Made by a program: the position numbers and the translations under genes
Shown here: positions 33,390 through 42,300 of the stretch, piece after piece
Position numbering within the stretch: the stretch's first letter is position 1
Layout of the letters: every line of letters starts with the position of its first letter
DNA from: Amycolatopsis taiwanensis DSM 45107
GTDB taxonomy: Bacteria > Actinomycetota > Actinomycetes > Mycobacteriales > Pseudonocardiaceae
DNA: 64,000 bases
Assembly (NCBI RefSeq): GCF_000519205.1
Contig: NZ_JAFB01000013.1
Coordinates: forward strand, 62,001 to 126,000
Reading direction: 5' to 3'
Notes under the pieces: generated by a model
The model's database searches: none
What the model was told of the DNA's origin: nothing
Seen by the model: only the letters and a program-made list of their open reading frames with translations

Positions 33390-34004
33390 CGCGACCGGTG
33401 CGGACACGGTGTCCGGCCGCATGGCTTTGAGGAAGGCCTCGACAAGGGCGTCGGCGTATTCCGGAGTGAGCGGGCCGGAGCGGAACAGCCAGCGCTGGTA
33501 GAGGGGTGCGTACAGCAGTTCCAGTGCCAGGTCGAGGTCGGCGTCCGCAGCGAGTTGCCCGGCCTGTTGCGCGCTGCGCAGCCGGGCCTTCTTGGCCGCG
33601 TCCACCGGACCCTTCAGCTTCTCGTGATACTGGGCGGCCAGGGTGGGGTCGTTGATGATCTCGGTGTTGAGCGCGCGGATCGGTCCCTCGAAAGCGGGGT
33701 CTGCGAACTCGGCCACCGTCGCCCGCATCACCACCTTGAGATCGGCCTCCAGGTCGCCGGTGTCGGGCAGCACCATGCTCTGCTCCGGCCCGGACTCGCT
33801 CAGCGCCAGGAAGGCGTCGAAGATCACCGCGCCCTTGGAGGGCCACCAGCGGTAAATGGTCTGCTTTCCAACACCGGCCCGGGCCGCGATGGCCTCGATG
33901 GTGAGCTTGGCGTACCCGATCTCGGAGACCAGTTCGCGGGCGGCGGTGAGGATGGCCTGCCGGGAGCGCTCGCTGCGGCGGGCGGGGTTGGGCTGCTTGG
34001 CCAT
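33363..34004 (-). CDS. TetR-family regulator
   Basis: A TetR protein of 213 residues from ATG 34004 (an upstream ATG at 34016 adds four). The HTH is RQAILTAARELVSEIGYAKLTIEAIAARAG.. in outline, with VGKQTIYRWWPSKGAV as recognition region. The rest is a helical ligand domain with a C-terminal extension resembling the TetR_C_33 type. It is divergent from the SDR at 34117 with two matching 13-bp palindromes in between, which makes it a self- and SDR-regulating repressor. Confidence 0.9.
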   Translation of the reverse strand: MAKQPNPARRSERSRQAILTAARELVSEIGYAKLTIEAIAARAGVGKQTIYRWWPSKGAVIFDAFLALSESGPEQSMVLPDTGDLEADLKVVMRATVAEFADPAFEGPIRALNTEIINDPTLAAQYHEKLKGPVDAAKKARLRSAQQAGQLAADADLDLALELLYAPLYQRWLFRSGPLTPEYADALVEAFLKAMRPDTVSAPVASSAAPPGQ

Positions 34005-34032
34005 GTCGCGGATCATACCACCATAAGAGACG

Positions 34033-34075
34033 AGACGTTCCGTCTTGACTAGCGTCGATGCGAGACGTAACGTCT
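34033..34075. promoter_or_regulatory. Double TetR operator
   Basis: AGACGTTCCGTCT (34033-34045) and AGACGTAACGTCT (34063-34075) share arms AGACG/CGTCT, and their centres are exactly 30 bp apart, three helical turns. They lie in the gap between the TetR and SDR starts. Confidence 0.65.
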
Positions 34076-34116
34076 TGTCTCGTTAGGGAGAACTCAAGCA
34101 GCAGGAGGTGGAGCCC

Positions 34117-34932
34117 ATGAGCCGGGTGTGGTTCATTACGGGCGCATCGCGCGGTCTGGGCCGGGCGTTCGCGGAGGCGGCGCTGCAGGCGGGCGACCGG
34201 GTCGTCGGGGCCGCGCGGAACGTCGAGCCGCTCGCCGACCTCGCCGGGAAGCACCCCGGCCGGCTGGTACGGCTACCGCTCGACGTCAGCGACCGCGCGG
34301 CCGTGTTCGCGACCGTGGACCGGGCAGCGGCGGCCTTCGGCAGGCTCGACATCGTGCTCAACAACGCCGGCGGCCTGCTGTTGGGCATGGTGGAGGAGGC
34401 GACGGAAGAACAGATCAGGGCCCACTTCGACGTCAACTTCTTCGGCGCGATCTGGGTCACCCAGGCCGTGCTCCCGCACCTGCGCACCCAGGGCGGCGGC
34501 CGCATCCTGCAGGTCACGACGATGGGCACCGGCGGCGGTTTTCCGATGGTCGGCCTGTACGCGGCCGGCAAGTCGGCGCTGGATTCGCTTTCCGAAGCCG
34601 TGGCGATGGAGGCCGAGCAGTTCGGCGTCAAGCTCACCATCGTCCAGATGGGCGGCTACGACACCGGCCTGTTCACCACGGGCACCACGGCGACGACGCC
34701 CGACCCGCACTACCAGGAACTGCGCGACAAGCTGATCGAAATGTGGGGCGAGGACGCCGGTCCCGCCCCGAGCACGGCCGCGCCCGTGCTCATGGAGCTG
34801 GTCGACCTGCCGGAGCCGCCCCGGCGCCTCATCGTCGGCGGCGCGTCCTACGACATCGTGCAGCAGGCCCTCCAGGACCGTACGGCGGAATATCGCGCCT
34901 GGGAGCACCTCAGCCGCAAGGCACCCGGATAA
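34117..34932 (+). CDS. SDR family oxidoreductase
   Basis: A 271-residue SDR with the loop TGASRGLG, NNAGG, TTMGTGGG as serine region and YAAGKSA as the catalytic Tyr/Lys. The start ATG 34117 follows GCAGGAGG at 34101-34108, while GTG 34108 would overlap that site. The group is annotated as oxidoreductase of the SDR 5 type; substrate unknown. It is regulated by the divergent TetR gene, so the substrate or a related compound is probably the inducer. Confidence 0.9.
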   Translation: MSRVWFITGASRGLGRAFAEAALQAGDRVVGAARNVEPLADLAGKHPGRLVRLPLDVSDRAAVFATVDRAAAAFGRLDIVLNNAGGLLLGMVEEATEEQIRAHFDVNFFGAIWVTQAVLPHLRTQGGGRILQVTTMGTGGGFPMVGLYAAGKSALDSLSEAVAMEAEQFGVKLTIVQMGGYDTGLFTTGTTATTPDPHYQELRDKLIEMWGEDAGPAPSTAAPVLMELVDLPEPPRRLIVGGASYDIVQQALQDRTAEYRAWEHLSRKAPG

Positions 34933-35127
34933 CGCTCACGCAGGACCAGCGTCGCGGCGCCCAGGATCACCGCCGTGGTCCTGAGGACGTGGTACGCATC
35001 CCGGCCAGGACCGCGACTTCGTCCCTGCCGTAAAGGACGCCCATACCTGCGGATACGGTGACGGGCGTAACGCAACTGTCGTTTCTCGACCGACGCGTGT
35101 GACGCGGGCCTGTCGTACTTTGCAGGT

Positions 35128-36267
35128 GTGTGGCGGTTTCTGAGCGTTCGGGACGTGGTGATGGCGTTCGTGCCGATGGTGTTCGTGCTGGCCTCGACCA
35201 CTACCGCCGAGCACTTCCAGGCCTGGAAACAGCCGCTCGACCCGCTGGGCTATCTCTGGCTCGTGGCCGCGGCGGCGCCCCTGGTGCTGTCCCGGAGATT
35301 CCCACTCTCCGTGTTCGGCGTTGTCACGGCGCTCACCTGGGCCTATTACTGGTCGCCCTATCCAGGCGGTCCGGCGGTGCTGCTGCCGACCATCGCGCTG
35401 TTCCAGGTGACCCGGCTGCGCGGCCCGTTACTGGCGGCGCTCGCCGGCAGCGGGGCGCTGCTGGCCGTGGTGATCGTCTACCTGGTCCGTGGCCACATGG
35501 TGTTCGACACGCGCGTCGCGCTCTCCGTGGTGTGGCTGACGGCCGTGATCGGCATCGGTACGGCGGTGCGCAACCGGGGCTCGGCCATCCGCGCCGCCCG
35601 TGAGCAGGCCGCCGAACGGCAGCACCGGCTCGCCGAGCGGGAACGGTTGCGGATCGCTCGCGAGGTGCACGACGTGGTGGCGCACAGCCTGGCCATGATC
35701 AACGTGCAGGCCGGAGTGGCCGCACACGTCGCCGACCGGCGACCCGAGCAGGCCGTCGAGGCGCTGCGCGCGATCAAGGAAGCCAGCGCCGCCGCGCTCG
35801 CCGACCTGCGCGCGACCGTGGCCGTGCTGCGCGCCGGCCAGGGGCTCGGGCCCGCGCCGAGCCTGCGCCAGCTCGACGAGTTGCTGGAGCACACGAAGGC
35901 GACCGGCCTGCAGGTCCTGGTGCACGGCTCACCCGGCGAACTGCCCGCTCCGGTGGACGGGGCGGCCTACCGCATCCTGCAGGAGTCCCTGACCAATGTG
36001 GTGCGGCATGCGAACCAGGCGACGACGGTGAACGTCTATTTCGAACGAACCGGAGCGGACCTGGAGCTCGTGGTGCGAGACGACGGGCGCGGGGCCATCG
36101 AGCCGAAGCCCGGGCACGGCCTGCGCGGCATGGGCGAGCGGGCGGCGGCCCTCGGCGGCCGGCTCGACGCCCGGGTCGTCGACGGTGGTTTCGAGATCCG
36201 CACCCGGCTGCCGGTCTCCCCGGACGGGGAAGCATCGCTGGCCGCGGGGGCGATCGGTCCAGCATGA
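35128..36267 (+). CDS. NarL-type sensor histidine kinase
   Basis: A 379-residue membrane sensor. Residues 1-150 have about four to five hydrophobic segments without a large outside domain. A coiled-coil linker leads to the HisKA_3 dimerisation motif EVHDVVAHSLAMI with phospho-acceptor His181. The ATP-binding region follows: LTNVVRHANQ (N-box) and DDGRG plus GHGLRGMGERA (G boxes). The start GTG 35128 is the only suitable one. It is followed, 280 bp on, by a matching LuxR-type regulator gene. The signal is unknown; intramembrane sensing of envelope stress or antibiotics is typical. Confidence 0.92.
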   Translation: MWRFLSVRDVVMAFVPMVFVLASTTTAEHFQAWKQPLDPLGYLWLVAAAAPLVLSRRFPLSVFGVVTALTWAYYWSPYPGGPAVLLPTIALFQVTRLRGPLLAALAGSGALLAVVIVYLVRGHMVFDTRVALSVVWLTAVIGIGTAVRNRGSAIRAAREQAAERQHRLAERERLRIAREVHDVVAHSLAMINVQAGVAAHVADRRPEQAVEALRAIKEASAAALADLRATVAVLRAGQGLGPAPSLRQLDELLEHTKATGLQVLVHGSPGELPAPVDGAAYRILQESLTNVVRHANQATTVNVYFERTGADLELVVRDDGRGAIEPKPGHGLRGMGERAAALGGRLDARVVDGGFEIRTRLPVSPDGEASLAAGAIGPA

Positions 36268-36359
36268 CCAGCCCCATGTCAAGTCGCGGCTCCCAGGTCG
36301 ATCAGAGAGCGCGCCGCCGCCAGGCCCTGTCTTGCGGGGGTTCGACTCCCGCACCCCAA

Positions 36360-36377
36360 CTGGGGGCAAGCCCCCAG
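36360..36377. terminator. Hairpin after the kinase gene, related to the 56-bp repeat
   Basis: CTGGGGGC and GCCCCCAG with an AA loop form a perfect 8-bp hairpin 93 bp after the kinase stop. The same sequence with its flanks (CAAGCCCCCAGACCCCCT) occurs in the tandem insert at 62871-63010, so it belongs to a repeat family. Confidence 0.5.
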
Positions 36378-36437
36378 ACCCCCTCACTATCGGGGCGGCA
36401 GAACGCCATTATCGAGGACGTGACCCGAGTTTGTGAG

Positions 36438-36485
36438 GAGCGCCCTGTCGAGACGATCGCGGTCACGCGCAGACTCGCGGAGAAA
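36438..36485 (+). repeat. Dispersed 47-bp intergenic repeat, copy B
   Basis: Partner of 353-401. It lies upstream of the response-regulator gene and, as in copy A, ATGAGC follows directly. Confidence 0.6.
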
Positions 36486-36547
36486 CAAGCATGAGCAGTG
36501 AACGAGTGGGCGTGAGCAGCGAATCGGCGGAAAGGGAAAATGCAGCG

Positions 36548-37222
36548 GTGAATATCAGGGTGGTGCTCGCCGACGACCAGACCCTGGTGCGGGGCGGCTT
36601 CCGGGTGCTGCTGGAGACCGAGGACGGCTTCGAGGTGTGCGGCGAGGCGTCCGACGGCGCGGAGGCGGTGCGGTTGGCCCGCGACAGCAGGCCGGACGTG
36701 GTGGTGATGGACATCCGGATGCCCGGCATGGACGGGTTGGAGGCCACCCGGCGGATCACCGCGGACCCCGACCTGACCGACGTGCGCGTGCTGGTGCTGA
36801 CCACCTTCGACATCGACGAGTACGTCTACGAAGCGTTACGGGCGGGGGCCAGCGGGTTCCTGCTCAAGGACATCGAGCCGGTCGAGCTGCTGCGAGCGCT
36901 GCGCGTGGTCGCTGACGGCGAGGCGCTGCTGGCACCCACGGTGACCCGGCGGCTGATCACCGAGTTCGTCGGACGCCCGGAGAACCGGCGCGTGGACGCC
37001 GGGGCGATCCAGCAGATCACCGACCGGGAGCGCGAGGTGCTGGCCCTGGTAGCGGGCGGGCTGTCGAACGACGAGATCGCCGCGCATCTGGTCATCTCCA
37101 CGGCCACGGCGCGCACGCACGTCAGCCGCATCATGACGAAGGTCGGCGCGCGCGACCGCGCCCAACTCGTCGTCCTCGCCTACGAGTCCGGTCTGGTCAG
37201 TCCGGGTTCAGCGGGAGCGTAG
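36548..37222 (+). CDS. NarL/LuxR-type response regulator
   Basis: A 224-residue regulator. The receiver domain starts NIRVVLADDQTLVRGG with the acidic pair, the phosphorylated Asp55 in VMDIRMPGMDG, and the conserved Thr and Lys in LTTFD and LLKDI. The LuxR HTH is at the C-terminus (TDREREVLALVAGGLSNDEIA, then TARTHVSRIMTK). I choose GTG 36548 because it gives the usual start for the family and has AAGGGA about 10 bases upstream; ATG 36491 would add 19 odd residues and sits at the end of repeat copy B. It is the partner of the kinase at 35128. Confidence 0.92.
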   Translation: MNIRVVLADDQTLVRGGFRVLLETEDGFEVCGEASDGAEAVRLARDSRPDVVVMDIRMPGMDGLEATRRITADPDLTDVRVLVLTTFDIDEYVYEALRAGASGFLLKDIEPVELLRALRVVADGEALLAPTVTRRLITEFVGRPENRRVDAGAIQQITDREREVLALVAGGLSNDEIAAHLVISTATARTHVSRIMTKVGARDRAQLVVLAYESGLVSPGSAGA

Positions 37223-37288
37223 CCGGGCGATCAGCCGCACGACGAACACGCCCGCACACACGGTGACGATGGAGATCTGCAGCCACAT
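37208..37288 (-). CDS. 26-residue membrane protein
   Basis: On the minus strand ATG 37288 is preceded by GAAGGGAGG at a spacing of six to seven bases, an almost perfect ribosome binding site. It encodes a short peptide with a hydrophobic core (LQISIVTVCAGVFVVRLIA) and a basic C-terminus, ending at TGA 37210-37208. It overlaps the 3' end of the response-regulator gene by 15 bp on the other strand. Small membrane proteins of this kind are easily missed; function unknown. Confidence 0.5.
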   Translation of the reverse strand: MWLQISIVTVCAGVFVVRLIARLRSR

Positions 37289-37420
37289 CGTGGCCTCCCT
37301 TCGCGCGGATCTCCCCATACTCCAACGCTTGCTCAAGACCCAAGATGGGCACTCACGGTAAACCGGAATCAATTCGTAGGGCGTGTGACCGGCGGAGTAG
37401 GTTGGCCGCCCCGCCCGATC

Positions 37421-39052
37421 TCACCCGTTCGGTGTGACCCGGCGGCTGCGCCGCGGCGCGTCCAGGCGGCCGCTGAGCTGGCCACCGAGCTGACCACTGA
37501 GCGTCCCGCTGGCCCCGCCGGTTCCATTGGTCCCGCCAGTTCCGCCGGTCCCGCCGGTCCCGTTGGGCGCGCGGTGCCGGCCCACCGCGCGGGTGACGAT
37601 CGTCTGATCGGGGTCGGCGGCCCGGCCGCGCGGCGTTCTGGGCAGCTCCGCGGTTTCCGCCTCGGTCACCGGCACCGGCTTCGGAGCCGGCCTCGGGTTC
37701 GGCCTGGGCTCCAGACGCTGAGCGCCAGGGCGGGGAGCCGGCTCCCGACTCGGCTTGGCAGTTGGCGGCGGAGCCAGCTTCGGGTCGGGCTTGGGAACGG
37801 GGCCAGGGGCTCGATCGCGATGGGGATGGGACAGCCGCCGGGCGAGCGCGTGGCTGGGCCGTTCCACGAACCGGTAGCTCAACTCGACCACGCCGAACAC
37901 CACGGCGATCGCGATGATGGCCGCGATGGGGAACGGCATGATCGGGCGCAGCAGCTGGAGCACCACGAACGACACCAGCATGTGCAGCAAATAGAGCGAG
38001 TAGCTGCGTTCCGACATCGCGGTCCAGAACGGCCACTGCCGCAGCTTCGGCTCGGCGAAGTAGCCCATCATGAAGAACAGCACCGCGACCGCTAGCGACA
38101 GGTTGTAGGAGGTGTCGATCCGCCCGAGGCCGACGATGTCCGCCAGCACGTACAGCGACCAGGCCACCCCGGCGAACACGCCGCCTGTCCACAGTGGAAT
38201 CTTCTGCTTGGTGGTGGCCCAGATGATCTGGCCGATGATCATCGCGGGCAGGTACGACACGTTGACCGCGAACAGCGAGTACGAGGCGCCGAGCTGGCCG
38301 CGGCTCATCATCACCACGAAGATGAAGGTCAGCTCCAGCGCGATGGCGAGCCAGACCCACCGGCGCAGCACCGGCAGTATCGCGAGCAGCAGCAGGTAGA
38401 AGATGACCTCGACGATCATCGTCCAGGCCACCGGCACCAGCACCACCTGCGGGAAGACCAGATAGTTGACCAGTGCGGTGTTGGTGAACAGGGTCAGCGG
38501 GTTCAGTTCCTGGGACTGCCCGGTCGACGGCGGATGCAGGTTCGTCACCAGCATCAGCGCGGTCAGCAGCACCACGAACAACATCGGCGCGTACACCCGG
38601 ATACCGCGGTTGATGGCGAACCGGAGCCCTTGTTTGAGCGCGATCGGCGTCACCACGTATCCGCTGACCAGGAAGAAGAACGGGACCGCGATCTGGCCGA
38701 TGCCCTGCTTGGACATGTGCATCGGATCAGTGGTGAGCGCCTCGATGAAGTCGAGGTACGGTGCGTTCTCGCCCTTGGCGATCACCCAGGGATGCACGAT
38801 GTGGCTGTAGAAGACCAGTAACGCGCCCAGCCCGCGGCCGATATCAATGAAGGAGATGCGGTTCTTCTCCGGCGATTTCGGGCGCGAACCCGATTTCGTT
38901 GTCAGGGCTCGACTTCGGGGCCTACCGGCCGGAGCCTTGTCGCGATCGGGCTGGCTTCGGCCTCGTGAGGGTTGAGTGGTTGGTTTGGCCGCGGCCATGA
39001 CATCGCGTGATTTTTTCGCAGCAGAAGGTGACGGCTCAACCAGCGTGATCAA
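37421..39052 (-). CDS. Acyltransferase-3 family membrane protein
   Basis: A 543-residue protein. The first 65 residues are a charged, disordered cytoplasmic head. Residues 66 to about 395 form the Acyl_transf_3 domain with about 10 membrane segments (FIDIGRGLGALLVFYSHI with the catalytic-type histidine, and GIGQIAVPFFFLVSGYV). The last 145 residues are a Pro/Arg-rich tail ending in a GTGG repeat region. Members O-acetylate or otherwise acylate surface polysaccharides, lipids or antibiotics. TTG 39052 is chosen because GGAGGGGGG lies just upstream; ATG 38998 lacks such a site. It is near the glycosyltransferase fusion and may act on its product. Confidence 0.88.
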   Translation of the reverse strand: MITLVEPSPSAAKKSRDVMAAAKPTTQPSRGRSQPDRDKAPAGRPRSRALTTKSGSRPKSPEKNRISFIDIGRGLGALLVFYSHIVHPWVIAKGENAPYLDFIEALTTDPMHMSKQGIGQIAVPFFFLVSGYVVTPIALKQGLRFAINRGIRVYAPMLFVVLLTALMLVTNLHPPSTGQSQELNPLTLFTNTALVNYLVFPQVVLVPVAWTMIVEVIFYLLLLAILPVLRRWVWLAIALELTFIFVVMMSRGQLGASYSLFAVNVSYLPAMIIGQIIWATTKQKIPLWTGGVFAGVAWSLYVLADIVGLGRIDTSYNLSLAVAVLFFMMGYFAEPKLRQWPFWTAMSERSYSLYLLHMLVSFVVLQLLRPIMPFPIAAIIAIAVVFGVVELSYRFVERPSHALARRLSHPHRDRAPGPVPKPDPKLAPPPTAKPSREPAPRPGAQRLEPRPNPRPAPKPVPVTEAETAELPRTPRGRAADPDQTIVTRAVGRHRAPNGTGGTGGTGGTNGTGGASGTLSGQLGGQLSGRLDAPRRSRRVTPNG

Positions 39053-39115
39053 CCCCCCTCCAACCGCGAAGCGCCCTGTGCAGCGTAGCGTTTATCGGTT
39101 TGCGGCCTCTACGTG

Positions 39116-39271
39116 ATGGGCTTGGTAGTGGGGGAGCACCGCTGGATCCGTACCTTACGTCCCGCTTTGCCCGCGATCCTGCTGTGCCACGGGCTCCAGG
39201 CGATCACGATCGGCGTGCTCGCGCTGATGGCGCCATATGTCCAGAACACCGCCGAGTCCTTCCTCGGCTGA
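39116..39271 (+). CDS. Possible 51-residue membrane protein
   Basis: An open frame with good codon bias in the 345-bp gap 39053-39397. It encodes a hydrophobic segment (PAILLCHGLQAITIGVLALM) after a basic start. No clear ribosome binding site; a GTG at 39128 is another start. It may be a real small membrane protein or the remnant of a larger one. Nothing else is visible in the gap. Confidence 0.35.
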   Translation: MGLVVGEHRWIRTLRPALPAILLCHGLQAITIGVLALMAPYVQNTAESFLG

Positions 39272-39397
39272 CCTTAGCTTGAACGTGCTGGTGGGAGCGG
39301 GAGGTTCAGTCCCGCCCCCGCTCGGTGCAGATACCGGCTTAGTTGCCGTCCGGGCCGGCCAGCACGACGAAGGCCGGGGCTTGATCCGCCACTCGCG

Positions 39398-42300
39398 TCA
39401 GGCTTCTTCGGGTGAGAGCCAGAGGGTGAGGAAGCCCTTCTCGTCGCGGCGGGCGTCGGCGATCAAGTCCTGGTCGTCCCGATCGGCCGGGGAAACCGAG
39501 CCGTCGTCGGCCACCGCGGCCGGCTGGTAGCCCAGCTTGCGGTAGCCGGCGAGCACGTCGAACGGGTCGTCGCCGAGCTCCTCGATCGCGTCCGGGCAGA
39601 ACTCGCACACCACGTGCGGGTGGTCCCGCTGCAGGATCTCGATGAGCCCGGCCAGGGCACGGTGATCACGCCCCTGCAGATCCACCTTGACCAGCGTGAC
39701 CGGCTGTGCGGACACCTCGGGCAACTCGTCGAGCCGGACCGCGGGAACCGCGATTCCCGGACCGCCGGCGCTCACCCGGTTGTCGCCGCTGTTGTCCGGC
39801 GACGCGTGGGCCAGGCGCACCTCACCCGGCGCGTCCCACGCCGCCGCTTCGATCACCGTGGTCAGGCGCAAAGCCTCGGCCGGCAGGTTCACCGCCAGGT
39901 TCCGGCGCAGGAACTCGGCGTTGACCGGATCGGCCTCGACCGCCACCACCCGGGTCAGCTCCGGGCAGGACCGCAGCAGCCGCAGCGAGTGATAGCCCAC
40001 GTGGGCGCCGATGTCGAGGAAGGCACCGGGCTTGCGGCCGGCGAGCTCCGCCATCAGCCGGGCCTCGCTGTCCTCCCACGAGCGGTGGTAGGCGATCCAC
40101 GGCAACATCACCTCGTCGACCGGCATCAAGAGCGCGCCGACGTCGCAGGGCACCACGTCCGCATCCTTGGGCACGGGCACGTGCGCGAGCCGGGCCGCCT
40201 GACGGAAAGCGCTTACTTCCCGGGCCACCTGCTGGATGGCCTCCTCGTCGGAGTCCAGCCGCTGGTCCCGTGACGCGAACATCTCGTGCATCTCGCGCAT
40301 CGACGTCGTGGTCGAATCGAGCCCGGTCTCCAGCCGGCGGGAGAACTCGAGCCCGGCCTCCAGCCCGCGGGACAACCTGGCCACGTCGGCTTCCAGGTTT
40401 CGCAGCGCAAGTTCCGTGCCGGGAGCGGAGTGCCGCAACTCGTCGACGGTCGCCTTCAGCGCATCCAACTGGTCCGCGAACCGCCGGCTCTGCTCGGCCG
40501 CGCGGTGTGCCTCGGTGGCACCCGCTTCCAGTGCTTCGATCCGGGACAGCAGGCGCCCGACCGTGTCCTCGACCCCACCGAACAGCGCGCCCATCACCCG
40601 GCGTTGGTGCACGTCGTAGTGGTCGATGGTGCGCAGCACGATCTTGCGCATCGCCGGCGCGAGCGGGAGACGCGCCGGAGCGCCGGCCTCCGGACGCCAG
40701 TGCAACGCCTGGCCGGCCCGGTGCATCGGGGCCAGCGGGTGCTCCGGCGAGGCCGCCGCGGCCGGGTCGGCCTGTCGCGTCTGCCAGGTCCGGTGCGCGG
40801 CTTCCAGTTCCCGGCGCAGCCACGCCGCAGTGGCCTCCATCGACCGCGTGCGCAGGATGTGCTTGCGGGCGGCCTGCCCGCGCCGCGCCGCCTCCGCTGG
40901 GTCGTCGGCCACCTGGCGCATCGCCTCGGCCGCCGCGTCGAGATCCGGGTCCGCCCAGACCGCGTCTGCGTCGTAGGGCCCACAGCCCTTGCCCACCGGG
41001 ACCATGGAGTACGGGATCGGCCAGCCGGTGGAGGCATCGAGAAACTCGGCCGTACCCGAATATCCGGTGGAGATCACCGGCATCGCCCGCGCCATCGCCT
41101 CGGCCACGGTCAGTCCGAAACCTTCACTGCGGTGCAACGACACGTAGCAGGCGCTGCGCTCGTAGAGATCATGCAGCTCGCCCACGGACAGGTAGCGCTC
41201 GATCAGCTCGATCCGGTCGTCCGCGGCGACGGCCGCGCGCAGCCGTTCCGCCGACACCGGATGCGCCTTCGCGTTGATCGTCTTGATGGTCAGCCGGACG
41301 TCGTCGCGCCCGGGGAAGGCACGCTGGAAGGCGGTGACCGTGCCCCATGGGTTCTTGCGCTCGGCAACGCTGTTGAAGTCGAAGGCGAACAGGAACCGGA
41401 TCGGCCCACCGCGTTCCCGCGCCGACGCCGATGGCTCGCCGGGATCGCGGACCGGCACCGGGACGGTCTTGACCGGAACCGGCGAATGGGCGGCGAAGGC
41501 GGTGCGGCAGAAGTCGCTCACCGTCCACACCTCGTCCAGCATGCCGAAGGCTTCGTGCTGCCACTCCGGGAAGTCCTCCAGTTCCCAAGCCCACAGACCG
41601 ATGCGATAGCGCTGGTGGCCTACCTCCGGGTGGTTGGTCAGGATCGTCCTGGTCTGGTCCGCGTTCACCACGAGCAAGCTGATCGGATAGCGCGGCGAGC
41701 CGACCGTGTCCGGGCGGTCCAGGCCGGTGCGGTTGGTCACCGCCTTCTCTTCCAGCACCGACGTGACCGGCACCCCACCGGCCTGGATCGCGTCGTGCAC
41801 GATCCGGCCCATCTCGCCGACACCGAGCTCCGCCGTGAGGTACCCGAGCAGGTTCACGCCGAACTCGTCACTCGGTGGCTCCAGCGCGGCCGGCTCCGTC
41901 GGCAGCGCCCATTCCGACAACCCGGCCTCGGCCACCCCTGATCGGGCACACCAGCTCCGGAAGCTCTCCGCGTCCTCCCTCGACGGGTGCGGGAACGCCA
42001 TCCGCAGGTCGACCCGGGATTCCCAGAGCGACATGGTCAGCCGGTTGAGCCCGGCGGCGGCCTGGGCCTGGTCCGCGGGCGAAGCAAGCCACTCGCGCAG
42101 GGCCTTGCCCCCGTCGGCGCCGTAGGCGTGCGGCGGCGGTTCGGTGTTCTCGCGGTCGGCCTTGATCCAGCTGTCCCGGAAGATCCGGCGGGCCGACTCC
42201 GGAATCGGGCTGCCGTCGGCGAATTTCGCGAAACCGTAGGGAATGGCATCCAGTGTCTGGGCATACCCGGCGTCGCGCAGTGCCGCACCGTATTCGTCGC

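Noticed and set aside
36333-36358. A tRNA T-arm-like sequence (GCGGGGGTTCGACTCCCGC)
   Set aside because: The stem can only be formed with a 9-nt loop, no acceptor, D or anticodon arms were found around it, and no integrase is near, so neither a tRNA nor an attachment site is supported.
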